Shown: in pieces, positions 33,095 through 41,254 of the stretch
How positions within the stretch are numbered: position 1 is the stretch's first letter
Layout: every line of letters begins with the position of its first letter
Origin: Candidatus Woesearchaeota archaeon UBA153
GTDB taxonomy: Archaea; Nanobdellota; Nanobdellia; Woesearchaeales; UBA525
Direction: 5' to 3'
NCBI GenBank assembly: GCA_002503705.1
Contig: DASH01000042.1
Location: 38,755-102,754, forward strand
DNA: 64,000 nt
Translations under genes and position numbers: made by a program
Notes under the pieces: generated by a model
The model's input: only the letters and a program-made list of their open reading frames with translations
What the model was told of the DNA's origin: nothing
Database searches by the model: none

Positions 33095-34177
33095 ATGAGG
33101 CTCCAGCCAATCGACCGAGAGGTACTCCTCAAGCTCGTCAAGGAGCGCAGTCCAGTCCTGCCTCTCGATTTGAAACGCGCCCTCAATCAAGGCGACAGCC
33201 TCCTCTTGGGCGCGATGTTGAGCGAACTGGTGGCGCGCAAGCTCGTGAAGATTACGCACGTCAAGCTCGGGGGGAGCCCCTACTACTACGACCCGGAGAA
33301 GCCGGAGTCCATCGAGAAGGCCGCCTCGAATTTGAACGAGAAGGACTACCGGACGTACAACCTGCTCAAGGAGTCGAAGGTCCTCCGGGATGATGAGCAT
33401 GACGCGTTGACGAGAGTGTCGTTGCGCAACATCAAGGATTATGCTATCAATGTTCCCTTCACGACGCCTGACGGCGTCCAGCTCTCCTTTTGGCGGTACT
33501 ACCTCGTCACGGAAGCCGAAGCCGTACCGCTCATCCGGCAACGGCTCGGGATTGATGGCGCGGCGACGCCACCACCGGCCGCGACTCTCGTGACGCCGCA
33601 ACCCCTCACGAGCGCGACATCGTCGCCAATTCCTTCAACAGCAAGTCCGCCTCCAACGTCGTTAACCCCCTCTGCAACGTCAGTAACTCCTCCTTCGCCG
33701 CCGTCGCCGAGCGTGGCGGTTGCTGACGTCACAACAGCTCCCGCTCCCGCGAAGCCGAAACGGCAATCACGGAAGAAGAGCGTCGCGGCGACCGCGGGCG
33801 CTCCCGTGACGGGAACCGCGGCCATCCTCGGCGTCCAGCAGACATTACCGTCCGCCGAGCCGGTCGAGGATAACTTCTACGGCCACGTCAAGCGCGTCCT
33901 CGAAGAGAGAGGCGCGAGAGTCCTTGAAGGGAAGGTCGTCAAGAAAGAGGCCGAGCTCGACCTGCTCATCGAATTACAGACGCCGTTCGGCCCCACGGCG
34001 TATTATTGCAAGGCGAAGTCGAAGAAGAAGAGCTCTGAAGCCGACGTGATCGCGGCGAAGCTGGAAGGGAACACGCGCCACCTGCCCGTCCTCTATCTGT
34101 CGAACGGTGAGGTCGCGAAGAAAGCGCTCGACCTGCTCTCGACGACGTGTAAAGGCATGCTTATCGGGAAGGTCTAG
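33095..34177 (+). CDS. Winged-helix protein with C-terminal restriction-endonuclease-like domain
   Basis: 360 residues. Residues 1-60 look like a winged helix (LLKLVKERSPVLPLDLKRAL, MLSELVARKLVKI). A Pro/Thr/Ser/Ala linker spans about 160-250. The C-terminal 100 residues (HVKRVLEERGARVLEGKVVK, ELDLLIELQTPFGPTAYYCKAK) have the strand order of the PD-(D/E)xK fold, with D in ELDLLIE and a Lys pair in CKAKSK in place of a clean ExK. It may be an inactive or divergent nuclease used for DNA binding. The 3' end overlaps the convergent gene by 17 nt. Confidence 0.65.
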   Translation: MRLQPIDREVLLKLVKERSPVLPLDLKRALNQGDSLLLGAMLSELVARKLVKITHVKLGGSPYYYDPEKPESIEKAASNLNEKDYRTYNLLKESKVLRDDEHDALTRVSLRNIKDYAINVPFTTPDGVQLSFWRYYLVTEAEAVPLIRQRLGIDGAATPPPAATLVTPQPLTSATSSPIPSTASPPPTSLTPSATSVTPPSPPSPSVAVADVTTAPAPAKPKRQSRKKSVAATAGAPVTGTAAILGVQQTLPSAEPVEDNFYGHVKRVLEERGARVLEGKVVKKEAELDLLIELQTPFGPTAYYCKAKSKKKSSEADVIAAKLEGNTRHLPVLYLSNGEVAKKALDLLSTTCKGMLIGKV

Positions 34178-34949
34178 AACTGAACGGGAGGACGGGACAT
34201 TTTTTGTTCTGTCCGGTGGCGAGGGACTCGCGGTATTCCGGAAAGGTGACGATGTCGCCCAAGCCTTTCTTCTCTTCCGAGGCCGCTCCCGGCCAGATTT
34301 TCATGCGTACGTAGTCGAAGCCGATCTGGATGACGTTCTGGAATGGAAAGAGCGCTCGGAAGATCGCGGGCGCTTCTTTGTCGATGCAGTTCCTCTCCAC
34401 TGGAAGGAACGCGTACGCTCCTCGTTGTTCTTTCACGAACATGGCGAGGTAGTCGTGCCATCGCGTTCCTTTCCGTCGGATCTCCTCGCAGGTGACGTGC
34501 GCGCTGCCGAGCTCGCGCGCGAGCGCGGTGCCGTCTTCGTGCGTCCACTCGAAAGAGAACTTGCTCTTGAGATGTTCTTCCAGCCATGGTTCGAGCAGTC
34601 CGTGATCGAGGAGGAGGCTGTACTGTTGGCCGACGTACGCGTGCAGGTCGTATGTCGTGTTGCGGCGTAACGCGATCCCTCCCTCGACGCTGTAGAAGAG
34701 GATGTCCGCGACAGTCTCTTCGAGATCTTTGTTCGTCGGGAGTTCTCGGGCTTCGCCACCGTGCTTCGCTGCTGGTTCGATGATGCGCGCGTTCTGGCCG
34801 AAACCGTGGATGACGAGACGTCGGACGTTTTCGCGACCGAAGTGTTCGCGTATGGCGCGATACCAGGTGATCGCTTCGGGCGAGAGGTCGGCGTGGTAGA
34901 GGAGGTTGACGCGTGGCGGGTTCTCTTCTCCAGAGACGACAGTGCCCAT
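34161..34949 (-). CDS. Unknown protein
   Basis: 262 residues, soluble, mixed alpha/beta, no recognised family. Notable segments are VNLLYHADLSPEAITWYRAI near the N-terminus, RLVIHGFGQNARII, and YDLHAYVGQQYSLLLDHG. A TATA box lies about 27 nt before the ATG (minus-strand GATATAAATC, 34974-34983). Conserved charged pairs might be catalytic, but I cannot assign a role. Confidence 0.6.
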   Translation of the reverse strand: MGTVVSGEENPPRVNLLYHADLSPEAITWYRAIREHFGRENVRRLVIHGFGQNARIIEPAAKHGGEARELPTNKDLEETVADILFYSVEGGIALRRNTTYDLHAYVGQQYSLLLDHGLLEPWLEEHLKSKFSFEWTHEDGTALARELGSAHVTCEEIRRKGTRWHDYLAMFVKEQRGAYAFLPVERNCIDKEAPAIFRALFPFQNVIQIGFDYVRMKIWPGAASEEKKGLGDIVTFPEYRESLATGQNKKCPVLPFSSRPSR

Positions 34950-35010
34950 GTTACCACTTGTGAATGAGTATTGATTTATATCTCTTTCGTCTCCCGACTT
35001 CCCGCAACCC

Positions 35011-35019
35011 TTTTAAGTG
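35011..35019 (+). promoter_or_regulatory. TATA box of fen1
   Basis: TTTTAAGTG about 26 nt upstream of the fen1 ATG predicts a leaderless mRNA. It is divergent from the promoter of the 34161-34949 gene. Confidence 0.5.
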
Positions 35020-35039
35020 TTGCGCTCTCCTCGCAGAGG

Positions 35040-36074
35040 ATGGGCGTCGCGATCACCGAACTCCTCGAAGGCAAGGAGATATCCATCGAAGACTTGCGCG
35101 GCAAGATCCTCGCCGTCGACGCGTTCAACATGCTCTACCAGTTCCTCACGACGATCAGGATGCAGGACGGCACGCCGTTGCGCGACAGCAAGGGCAACGT
35201 GACGAGCCACCTCATCGGCCTCTTCTCGAGGACGACGGCGTTGATGGCGGACGGCGTCAAGCTCGCCTTCGTCTTCGACGGGGAGCCGCCAGCGTTGAAG
35301 AAAAAAGAACGGGAACGCCGCGCCGCCGTAAAAGCAGAAGCCCTCCTGCATCTGAAGAGCGCGGAAGCGCGCGAAGACGTCGCGGAGATGAAGAAATACG
35401 CCGGACGCACCGCCACCCTCTCCCCCGAGATGGTCGACGAGGCGAAACAACTCCTGCGCGCGCTCGGCATCCCCGTCCTCCAGGCGCCGAGCGAAGGAGA
35501 AGCGCAAGCGGCGCACGTCTGCGCGAGAGGCGACGCGTACGCCGTCGTTTCGCAGGACGCGGACAGCTTCCTCTTCGGCGCGCCGCGCGTCGTGAAGAAC
35601 CTCAACCTTTCGGGCAAGCGGAAGAAGACGAGCGCGCTCGCGTACGAGACCATCCATCCAGAACTCCTGAGCCTCGACGACAGCCTGAAAGCGCTCAACC
35701 TGACGCGCGACCAGCTCATCGTCCTCGCGCTCCTCGTCGGCACCGACTACAATCGGGAAGGCATCCGCGGCATCGGGCCGAAGAAAGCCCTCAAGCTCTT
35801 GGAAGCGCACGGCGCTGACTTTGCCGCGCTCTTCGACGCGGTCTCGTGGAGCGAACACTACCCGGACTTGCCGTGGAAGGTCCTGGTCGAAACATTCAAA
35901 AAGATGCCGGTCACGGACGAGTACGCGCTCTCCTGGGCGAAACCGGACGCGGCCGCGTTGCGCGAACTCCTCGTCGTCCAGCACGACTTCAGCGAGGAAC
36001 GAGTCGCCGCCGCGCTCGCCAAGCTCGGCGCGAGCGCCGCGGCGCAACAGCGAGGTCTCGGAGAGTTCCTGTAA
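35040..36074 (+). CDS. fen: Flap endonuclease 1
   Basis: 344 residues. Fen1 removes 5' flaps during Okazaki-fragment maturation and repair. Metal-binding acidic residues are visible in VDAFN, FVFDGEPP, SEGEAQ, SQDADSF and GTDYN, and the H3TH region includes IRGIGPKKALKLL. The C-terminus ends QRGLGEFL, a PCNA-interacting motif. I start at ATG 35040 (MGVAITELL); an upstream in-frame ATG runs across the TATA box. The EamA-type gene follows closely. Confidence 0.95.
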   Translation: MGVAITELLEGKEISIEDLRGKILAVDAFNMLYQFLTTIRMQDGTPLRDSKGNVTSHLIGLFSRTTALMADGVKLAFVFDGEPPALKKKERERRAAVKAEALLHLKSAEAREDVAEMKKYAGRTATLSPEMVDEAKQLLRALGIPVLQAPSEGEAQAAHVCARGDAYAVVSQDADSFLFGAPRVVKNLNLSGKRKKTSALAYETIHPELLSLDDSLKALNLTRDQLIVLALLVGTDYNREGIRGIGPKKALKLLEAHGADFAALFDAVSWSEHYPDLPWKVLVETFKKMPVTDEYALSWAKPDAAALRELLVVQHDFSEERVAAALAKLGASAAAQQRGLGEFL

Positions 36075-36091
36075 GAACGGTGTCGTACGAA

Positions 36092-36988
36092 ATGCACTCG
36101 TGGATCGTCTTCAGCATCATCTCGGCGCTCCTCGTCGCCGCCACCTCGATTCTCGAGAAGCAGATGCTGCTGGAGAAGCACGCGATGCAGTTCTCCGCCT
36201 CCCTCGCCGTCGTCAACGCGCTCCTCACCGCGCCCTTCCTCTTCTTCGTCGAGTGGGAGCGCATCACGCCCTCCCTCTTCGCCTTCCTCTTCATCCTCGC
36301 GGTCATCCTCGCGACCGGCTTCTTCTTCACCGCGCGCGGCGTCCGGCACTCGCCCCTCTCCATCTCCGCCCCGCTCATCTCCCTCAAACCAGCGGTCACG
36401 GCGATCATCGCGTTCCTCCTCCTCGGCGAGTCGCTCTCCCTCCTTGCCGTCCTCGGCCTCCTCCTCATCGTCGTCGGCGTCGCGGTGCTCGAACACCATC
36501 ACGGCGTCACCTTCCTCCGCGACCTGCGCGAGATTGCCAGCGCAGTCCACGTCCGCTACCTCGTCGGCGCGCTCCTCCTCTTCGGCGCGTGCATGGTGGG
36601 CGAGCGCTACCTCTTCGCGCCCCTCGCGTCCGGCGGCCTCGCGTTCCCCGTCCTCCACTACCTCGCCATCGTCAACGTCCTGGCCGCGATCATCTCAATG
36701 CTCTACCTCGCCTTCTTCCACCACGCGTGGCGCGACCTGAAATCCTGCCTCTCCTCCTCCTGGCTGCCCATCGTCATCATCGGACTCTTGACGGTCGCGA
36801 TGCGGCTGAGCCACGGGTTCGCCCTCTCGTTCCCGAACGGCAAGGCGGGCCTCGTCTCGAGCATCAAGTACACGGCGGCGATCTTCATCACGTTCGTCGG
36901 CGGCGAGCTCTTCCACGAAGAGCACGTCTGGCGGCGGCTCGCCGCCTCGGCGTTCATCGTCGTCGGCGTCGTCCTCATCATCCTCTGA
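36092..36988 (+). CDS. EamA/DMT-family transporter
   Basis: 298 residues with about ten hydrophobic helices in two similar halves, as in the drug/metabolite transporter superfamily. The motif around PLSISAPLISLKPAVTAIIA, followed by LLGESLS, is typical of EamA halves. Substrate unknown. ATG 36092 is preceded by an in-frame GTG (36080) that adds four residues. It lies 17 nt after fen1 and probably shares its transcript. Confidence 0.85.
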   Translation: MHSWIVFSIISALLVAATSILEKQMLLEKHAMQFSASLAVVNALLTAPFLFFVEWERITPSLFAFLFILAVILATGFFFTARGVRHSPLSISAPLISLKPAVTAIIAFLLLGESLSLLAVLGLLLIVVGVAVLEHHHGVTFLRDLREIASAVHVRYLVGALLLFGACMVGERYLFAPLASGGLAFPVLHYLAIVNVLAAIISMLYLAFFHHAWRDLKSCLSSSWLPIVIIGLLTVAMRLSHGFALSFPNGKAGLVSSIKYTAAIFITFVGGELFHEEHVWRRLAASAFIVVGVVLIIL

Positions 36989-37001
36989 GACGACAGGCAA
37001 C

Positions 37002-37010
37002 TTTTTAACT
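37002..37010 (+). promoter_or_regulatory. TATA box of trm5
   Basis: CTTTTTAAC lies about 28 nt upstream of the trm5 ATG. Confidence 0.5.
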
Positions 37011-37033
37011 TCCGTCATTTCCCTCTCGTCGTC

Positions 37034-38056
37034 ATGGTCCTGTGCGCGAAAGCGAAACTCTCGGATGCGCAACGCGTGAAGCGCGAGCTCGTCGAGCACC
37101 ACGCCGGCTTGGATGGTTGGCGCTCCGTGAAGGACGCGACGCACATCTACTATCCTGTCGCGAAGAAGTTCCCGACGGCACACGCGACGTTCGTCGAGCA
37201 TGACGCGCGTGCGGTCCCGAACAAAGGCGACTTGAAAGAGCGGTTGCGCGGCGCGTTGACCGACGAGGAGCTTTCACGGCTCGCGAAGAGCTACGACCTC
37301 GTCGGCACGATCGCCATCATCGAGATTGACCCGTCGCTCGAGGCGAAAGAGCGCGTCATCGCGGCAGCAGTCCTCGAGAAGAACCCTGCCGTGACGACGG
37401 TGGTGAAGAAAGGCGGCGGCCACGAGGGCGAACTGCGCTTGCAGCGCACCGTCTTCCTCGCGGGCGAGGAGACGCGCGAGACGATCGTGACGGAGAACGG
37501 CGTCAGGCTGCGGGTCAACGTCGACGAGGTGTACTATTCCGTCCGGACCGCGTCGGAACGGTTGCGCGTCGCCGAGCAGGTGCGCGCGGGCGAGCGCGTC
37601 CTCGTCATGTTCTCGGGCGTCGCGCCGTACTGCGTCGTCATCGCGAAGCGGACGAAGGCCGCCGAGGTCGTCGGCATCGAGTTGAATGAAAAAGGCCACG
37701 CGCTCGGCGTCGAGAACGTCCGGCTGAACAAGCTGAAGAACGTCGTGCTCATCAACGATGACGTCCGGCACGCCGCGCCCGTCCTCGCGGAACGAGGAAT
37801 TTCATTCGACAGGATTGTCATGCCCTTGCCGCACACCGGCAGCGACTTCCTCGATGAGGCGTTCGCCGTGTCGCATCCCGGGACGATGATTCATTTGTAC
37901 GACTTCGAGAAGGAAGGCGAGTTCGACCAGGCGGCCGCGAAGGCCGAGGCCGGCGCCCAGCGGAACAAACGTCAGATTAAAATCTTGCGCGTCGTCGCGT
38001 GCGGCCAGCACTCCCCGCGGCTCTACCGCGTCTGCGCGGACTTCGAAGTCCTGTGA
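37034..38056 (+). CDS. trm5: tRNA (guanine37-N1)-methyltransferase Trm5
   Basis: 340 residues. Trm5 methylates G37 next to the anticodon and prevents frameshifting. The D1 domain (LVGTIAIIEIDPSLEAKERV), the D2 segment with YYSVRTASERLRVAEQV, the SAM site (VLVMFSGVAPYCVVIAKR) and MPLPHTGSDFL, corresponding to the NPPY-like catalytic motif, are in order. The SAM motif has Ser and Ala where DMFAGVGP is usual, a mild divergence. Its last 34 nt overlap the 3' end of the convergent gene. Confidence 0.9.
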   Translation: MVLCAKAKLSDAQRVKRELVEHHAGLDGWRSVKDATHIYYPVAKKFPTAHATFVEHDARAVPNKGDLKERLRGALTDEELSRLAKSYDLVGTIAIIEIDPSLEAKERVIAAAVLEKNPAVTTVVKKGGGHEGELRLQRTVFLAGEETRETIVTENGVRLRVNVDEVYYSVRTASERLRVAEQVRAGERVLVMFSGVAPYCVVIAKRTKAAEVVGIELNEKGHALGVENVRLNKLKNVVLINDDVRHAAPVLAERGISFDRIVMPLPHTGSDFLDEAFAVSHPGTMIHLYDFEKEGEFDQAAAKAEAGAQRNKRQIKILRVVACGQHSPRLYRVCADFEVL

Positions 38057-38742
38057 GAGTTCTCTTCGCCCTCGTCCTCGCGTTGCCACCGCGAGAGCTC
38101 CTTCTTCGCCGCCTCAATGTCTCTCTTCGAGTACTTGCCGCTCTTCACGAACGCGTCGTACTCTTCCCGAGAGACCTTGCCGTCCTTGAGCATCTTGCGT
38201 AGCTCGCGCTTCGCCTCGTCGGAGATCTGCAGCGACTCGACCTTCCCCGTACGGACTTCGCGGAGGTACTTCTCAATCTTCCGCTGCAAGAAATCAAGAT
38301 TCGCTTCGTCCAGGTGGCCTTTTGCGTACTCCTGTTCGAGTTTCTTCTGCAGCAAGAGAAGTTTCGCTTCGCTCTTCGACGGCGCGTCGTCGTACTCGGC
38401 GTGCGCGTCGTTAATCTCCTTCAAGTACCCGCCGACCTTGTTGCGTCGGCGATGGTTGAGCCACCAGCCGACTACGGCGCCGAGGATTGCGATGATGCCG
38501 ATAATCGCGCCAACCATGTCCCAATTCGTGTCGCTCGACGTCCCTCCCGATCCCGTGTTGTTGATGACGATCGGCGTCACGCCGATCGGCGTCGGAAAAG
38601 TTTCCGTTCCGGCGTTCGTCTCCGGCTTCTCTTTTCCCGGTGGCGTCGTCGGCTTCGCCGCGAGCGTGAACGCGAGGACGAGAAGCATGATGGCGAGAAG
38701 AGCGAGGAGTGTGACGATACGGCGGACTGTTTTGCGCGTCAT
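38023..38742 (-). CDS. Membrane protein with C-terminal charged coiled-coil, unknown
   Basis: 239 residues. An N-terminal signal or anchor helix (about 10-30) is followed by a Pro/Thr/Gly linker, a second membrane helix (about 76-96), and a cytosolic part that is helical and charged. The final 60 residues (LQISDEAKRELRKMLKDGKV, SREEYDAFVKSGKYSKRDIE) hold two motifs similar to the SHOCT oligomerisation motif. I chose ATG 38742, which follows GAAGGGAGGC and has a TATA box about 25 nt upstream. The long open frame further upstream lies in repeat sequence. Confidence 0.65.
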   Translation of the reverse strand: MTRKTVRRIVTLLALLAIMLLVLAFTLAAKPTTPPGKEKPETNAGTETFPTPIGVTPIVINNTGSGGTSSDTNWDMVGAIIGIIAILGAVVGWWLNHRRRNKVGGYLKEINDAHAEYDDAPSKSEAKLLLLQKKLEQEYAKGHLDEANLDFLQRKIEKYLREVRTGKVESLQISDEAKRELRKMLKDGKVSREEYDAFVKSGKYSKRDIEAAKKELSRWQREDEGEENSHRTSKSAQTR

Positions 38743-38762
38743 GCCTCCCTTCAAGAATTCGC

Positions 38763-38772
38763 GATTTAAAAT
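38763..38772 (-). promoter_or_regulatory. TATA box of the coiled-coil membrane protein gene
   Basis: The minus strand reads CAATTTTAAATCGC, about 25 nt upstream of ATG 38742. Confidence 0.5.
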
Positions 38773-38789
38773 TGTTCTGGAAAAGGCGA

Positions 38790-39007
38790 CGTTCCGGGGC
38801 CGAACCCCGCATCCCGCGGACTGAACGCTCGCGCTCTGAACCCCGTCGTGGCCGTTCCCCGCGTTCTGTATCCTGTTCGTTCCGCTCCCCGCGTTCCGAA
38901 CCCAGTAGGTAAGTCGCCCCGCTCGGCAGTTACTCCACCAGCCATCATCCCCGAAGGGCGTGGCTCGGGTGTTCACCTCCTCATCGCGGGGCGAAGTTGC
39001 GGAACGC
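38790..39007. repeat. GC-rich intergenic inverted repeat
   Basis: The ends CGTTCCGGGGCCGAACCCCGC and GCGGGGCGAAGTTGCGGAACG match as inverted repeats at their outer seven and inner six bases. The interior contains two copies of CCCCGCGTTC and the segment GGTGTTCACC. It fills most of the 450-bp gap between the coiled-coil gene and pan. It may be a degenerate relative of the other GC-rich elements; I see no gene in it. Confidence 0.4.
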
Positions 39008-39148
39008 GAAAGCCTATAAAAAACTACTTGCCCCTCTGCGGCGTCACTCTCGGTGAGCCGCTCTCCGTTTTTCCTCTTCGCTCCTCGTTTTTCCTCACTC
39101 CCTTGTTTTTCCTCGCCACCCCCTTTTTCCCGTCGTTTTCGACTAAAG

Positions 39149-39160
39149 ATTTATATACCT
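39149..39160 (+). promoter_or_regulatory. TATA box of pan
   Basis: GATTTATATACC lies about 35 nt upstream of the pan ATG and is preceded by a run of TTTTTC repeats (39060-39135). Confidence 0.6.
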
Positions 39161-39191
39161 CCGGTCCGTTTCTCTGGCCTCTTCCGAGGGT

Positions 39192-40349
39192 ATGATGGTG
39201 AAAGAGGAGCTCGATAAGGCGGTCTATTCCTACAGTTCGACAAGCGAGAGCAACGAGCTGGAGGAGGAGAACAAGCTCTTGCGCGAGACCGTCGACCAGT
39301 TGCGCAACGAGGTCGAGAAGTTCAAACGGCCCGCCTTGCTCGTCGCGGAGGTCGGCGACGTCGTCTGGAAGCACGAGCGCCGTTACATCGTCATCAAGGT
39401 GCCGAACGGGAACATGTTCTACGTCGAAGTCGCGGATGGCATCGGCGACTTGGTGCCGGGCGAGAGCGTCCTCGTCGAGCAGAAGAACCTGACGGTCGTC
39501 GAGAAAGTCTCGAGCACGAAGCGCTTCCCCGTCGAGCAGTTCGTCATCCTCGAGAAACCGACGGTCACGTGGCAGGAAGTCGGCGGCTTGCAGCAGCAGA
39601 TCGAGGAGTTGAAAGAGGTCATCGAGTTGCCGCTCAAGAGTCCTGAGTTGTTCAAGAAGGTCGGCATCACGCCGCCGAAAGGGATCTTGCTGTACGGCCC
39701 TCCCGGTACGGGGAAGACGCTGCTCGCGAAAGCGGTCGCGCACAGCACGAACAGCACGTTCATCGAAGTCGTCGGCTCGGAGTTGGTGCAGAAGTTCATC
39801 GGCGAGGGCGCGAAGCTCGTCAAGGAGATCTTCCAGCTCGCGCGCGACAAGGCGCCGTCCATCATCTTCATCGACGAGCTCGACGCGCTCGCGTCGAAAC
39901 GCGTCGACATGGGCACTTCGGGAGAGCGCGAGGTGCAGCGCACGTTCATGCAGTTGCTCGCGGAGATTGACGGCTTCAAGAGTCTCGGCAACGTCAAGCT
40001 CATCGGGTGTACCAATCGTCGGGACATTCTCGACGAGGCGGTCATCCGTCCGGGACGCTTGGACCGTCTGATTGAGGTGCCGCACCCGTCGAAGGAGGGC
40101 TTGCGGGAGATCTTCAAGATCCACACGCGTACCATGAAATTGGAGCGGAAGGCGGACACGGAGAAGATTCTCGACAAGATGGTGAACTTCAGCGGCGCGG
40201 AGGTCAAGGCGGCGGTGACTGAAGCCGGTTATTTCGCCATCCGCGCGAACCGCACCATCGTCAAAGAGTCGGATTTCTTCAAGGCGATCGTCAAGGTGCG
40301 TCGTTCGGAAGAGAATGAAGGCAAGGACTACATCGGGATGTTCGGGTAG
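39192..40349 (+). CDS. pan: Proteasome-activating nucleotidase (PAN/Rpt-like AAA ATPase)
   Basis: 385 residues. It has the N-terminal coiled coil (ELEEENKLLRETVDQLRNEVE), an OB domain (about 45-110) and one AAA domain with Walker A GPPGTGKT, Walker B IIFIDELDAL and the RPGRLDR arginine fingers. PAN unfolds proteins for the 20S proteasome. The C-terminus is YIGMFG and lacks the HbYX motif that normally docks PAN to the proteasome, so coupling may differ. No proteasome gene is in the window. Confidence 0.92.
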   Translation: MMVKEELDKAVYSYSSTSESNELEEENKLLRETVDQLRNEVEKFKRPALLVAEVGDVVWKHERRYIVIKVPNGNMFYVEVADGIGDLVPGESVLVEQKNLTVVEKVSSTKRFPVEQFVILEKPTVTWQEVGGLQQQIEELKEVIELPLKSPELFKKVGITPPKGILLYGPPGTGKTLLAKAVAHSTNSTFIEVVGSELVQKFIGEGAKLVKEIFQLARDKAPSIIFIDELDALASKRVDMGTSGEREVQRTFMQLLAEIDGFKSLGNVKLIGCTNRRDILDEAVIRPGRLDRLIEVPHPSKEGLREIFKIHTRTMKLERKADTEKILDKMVNFSGAEVKAAVTEAGYFAIRANRTIVKESDFFKAIVKVRRSEENEGKDYIGMFG

Positions 40350-40380
40350 AACGCTCTTTCTCTCGTCTTCGGAACGAAAA

Positions 40381-40391
40381 GATTTAAATAT
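40381..40391 (+). promoter_or_regulatory. TATA box of the PRC-barrel gene
   Basis: GATTTAAATAT lies about 50 nt upstream of ATG 40437. Confidence 0.5.
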
Positions 40392-40436
40392 CCGGCCTGC
40401 GTCGGCTCCGTTATCAAAATCGCGTGGTGATTCATC

Positions 40437-40700
40437 ATGGGTGAAGAGGAGAAGAAGCTCTCGCGTCAAATCATCGGGAAGACCGTCGTGAGCAAGACGG
40501 GCAAGCGCTTCGGCGAGGTCGGCGATGTCATCTTCGAGACGAGCAGCGGCGAGTTGATCCACATCGTCTTGCGCAACCCGACGCCGTACACGGAGAAGCT
40601 CGACCTGGAACGCTCCAAGGACGGCGAGCAGTTGATCCCGTTCTCGGCTGTCATGGCGATGGGCGACTTCCTCGTCGTGGCTGAAGAGGATATCGTGTAA
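40437..40700 (+). CDS. PRC-barrel domain protein 1
   Basis: 87 residues forming a single PRC-barrel: LSRQIIGKTVVSKTGKRFGE, then VGDVIFETSSGELIHIVL and IPFSAVMAMGDFLVV. PRC-barrel proteins occur in photosynthetic reaction centres, RimM and many small archaeal proteins, including ones tied to cell division. It is a stand-alone gene with its own promoter and a T-rich terminator. A second, different PRC-barrel gene is at 52149. Confidence 0.85.
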   Translation: MGEEEKKLSRQIIGKTVVSKTGKRFGEVGDVIFETSSGELIHIVLRNPTPYTEKLDLERSKDGEQLIPFSAVMAMGDFLVVAEEDIV

Positions 40701-40703
40701 AAG

Positions 40704-40714
40704 TTCTTTTTTTT
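40704..40714 (+). terminator. T-run terminator after PRC-barrel gene 1
   Basis: A run of eight or nine T residues lies a few nucleotides after the stop codon, as in factor-independent archaeal termination. Confidence 0.5.
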
Positions 40715-40764
40715 GGAAATAATATTTTCTATATAGAACATATTTCTCTTCGACGGAAACGAAA

Positions 40765-40776
40765 GCTTTAAATATG
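40765..40776 (+). promoter_or_regulatory. TATA box of the Tyr-rich secreted protein gene
   Basis: GCTTTAAATATG lies about 50 nt upstream of ATG 40821. The AT-rich box ATATTTTCTATATAG (40721-40736) lies upstream of it. Confidence 0.55.
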
Positions 40777-40820
40777 ATATAATCACTACCCGGTAATAAC
40801 ATAATTGCGGGGTACTCCTC

Positions 40821-41189
40821 ATGAAGAAATTCCTCCTGTGCGCAATGCTCGTGCTCGCCGCGCTCATCGCGCTCCCGAGCGTCCTCTCGTACGGCTACTA
40901 CGGCTACGCCTACCCGAACCAGCAATACTGGAACGCCGAGACGCGCATGGGCGCGTACGGCAGCTCGTTCGGCTACGCGCAAGGCATGTACGACTACGTC
41001 AGTCCCCCGATCGCGCTCACCGGCCTCGGCCACCAATACTCCGTGAGCAATGTCCGCGACGCGGTCTACCCGCAATACCCGGTCACGCACTTCTCGAACG
41101 CCTACCGGCCGTATTACGGCTACCCGTACCGCAGCTACGGCAACCCCGCGTGGGAAGCCTACCGCTGGGGCACGTGGAACGCGCGCTGA
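40821..41189 (+). CDS. Small Tyr/Pro-rich secreted protein
   Basis: 122 residues: a clear signal peptide (KKFLLCAMLVLAALIALPSV, cleavage near residue 23) and a mature part of about 99 residues in which Tyr makes up about one fifth, often in YGYYGYAY-like or YPY clusters. Such composition suits a cell-surface or matrix protein. There is no Cys in the mature part. A strong promoter and solo position suggest high expression, but I cannot name a family. Confidence 0.75.
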   Translation: MKKFLLCAMLVLAALIALPSVLSYGYYGYAYPNQQYWNAETRMGAYGSSFGYAQGMYDYVSPPIALTGLGHQYSVSNVRDAVYPQYPVTHFSNAYRPYYGYPYRSYGNPAWEAYRWGTWNAR

Positions 41190-41254
41190 GACGTGAACGA
41201 AAATTTTTTCTTTACTCTCCTCTTCACTCTCCTTCAACCCGACAGTGAAAGCTC

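Noticed and set aside
38743..38976. Extended N-terminus of the coiled-coil membrane protein
   Set aside because: The added 78 residues come from repeat sequence upstream of the TATA box and lack a ribosome-binding site.
39024..41237. A 737-codon minus-strand frame across pan and the PRC-barrel gene
   Set aside because: It is antisense to pan, with arginine- and leucine-rich nonsense sequence and no domain.
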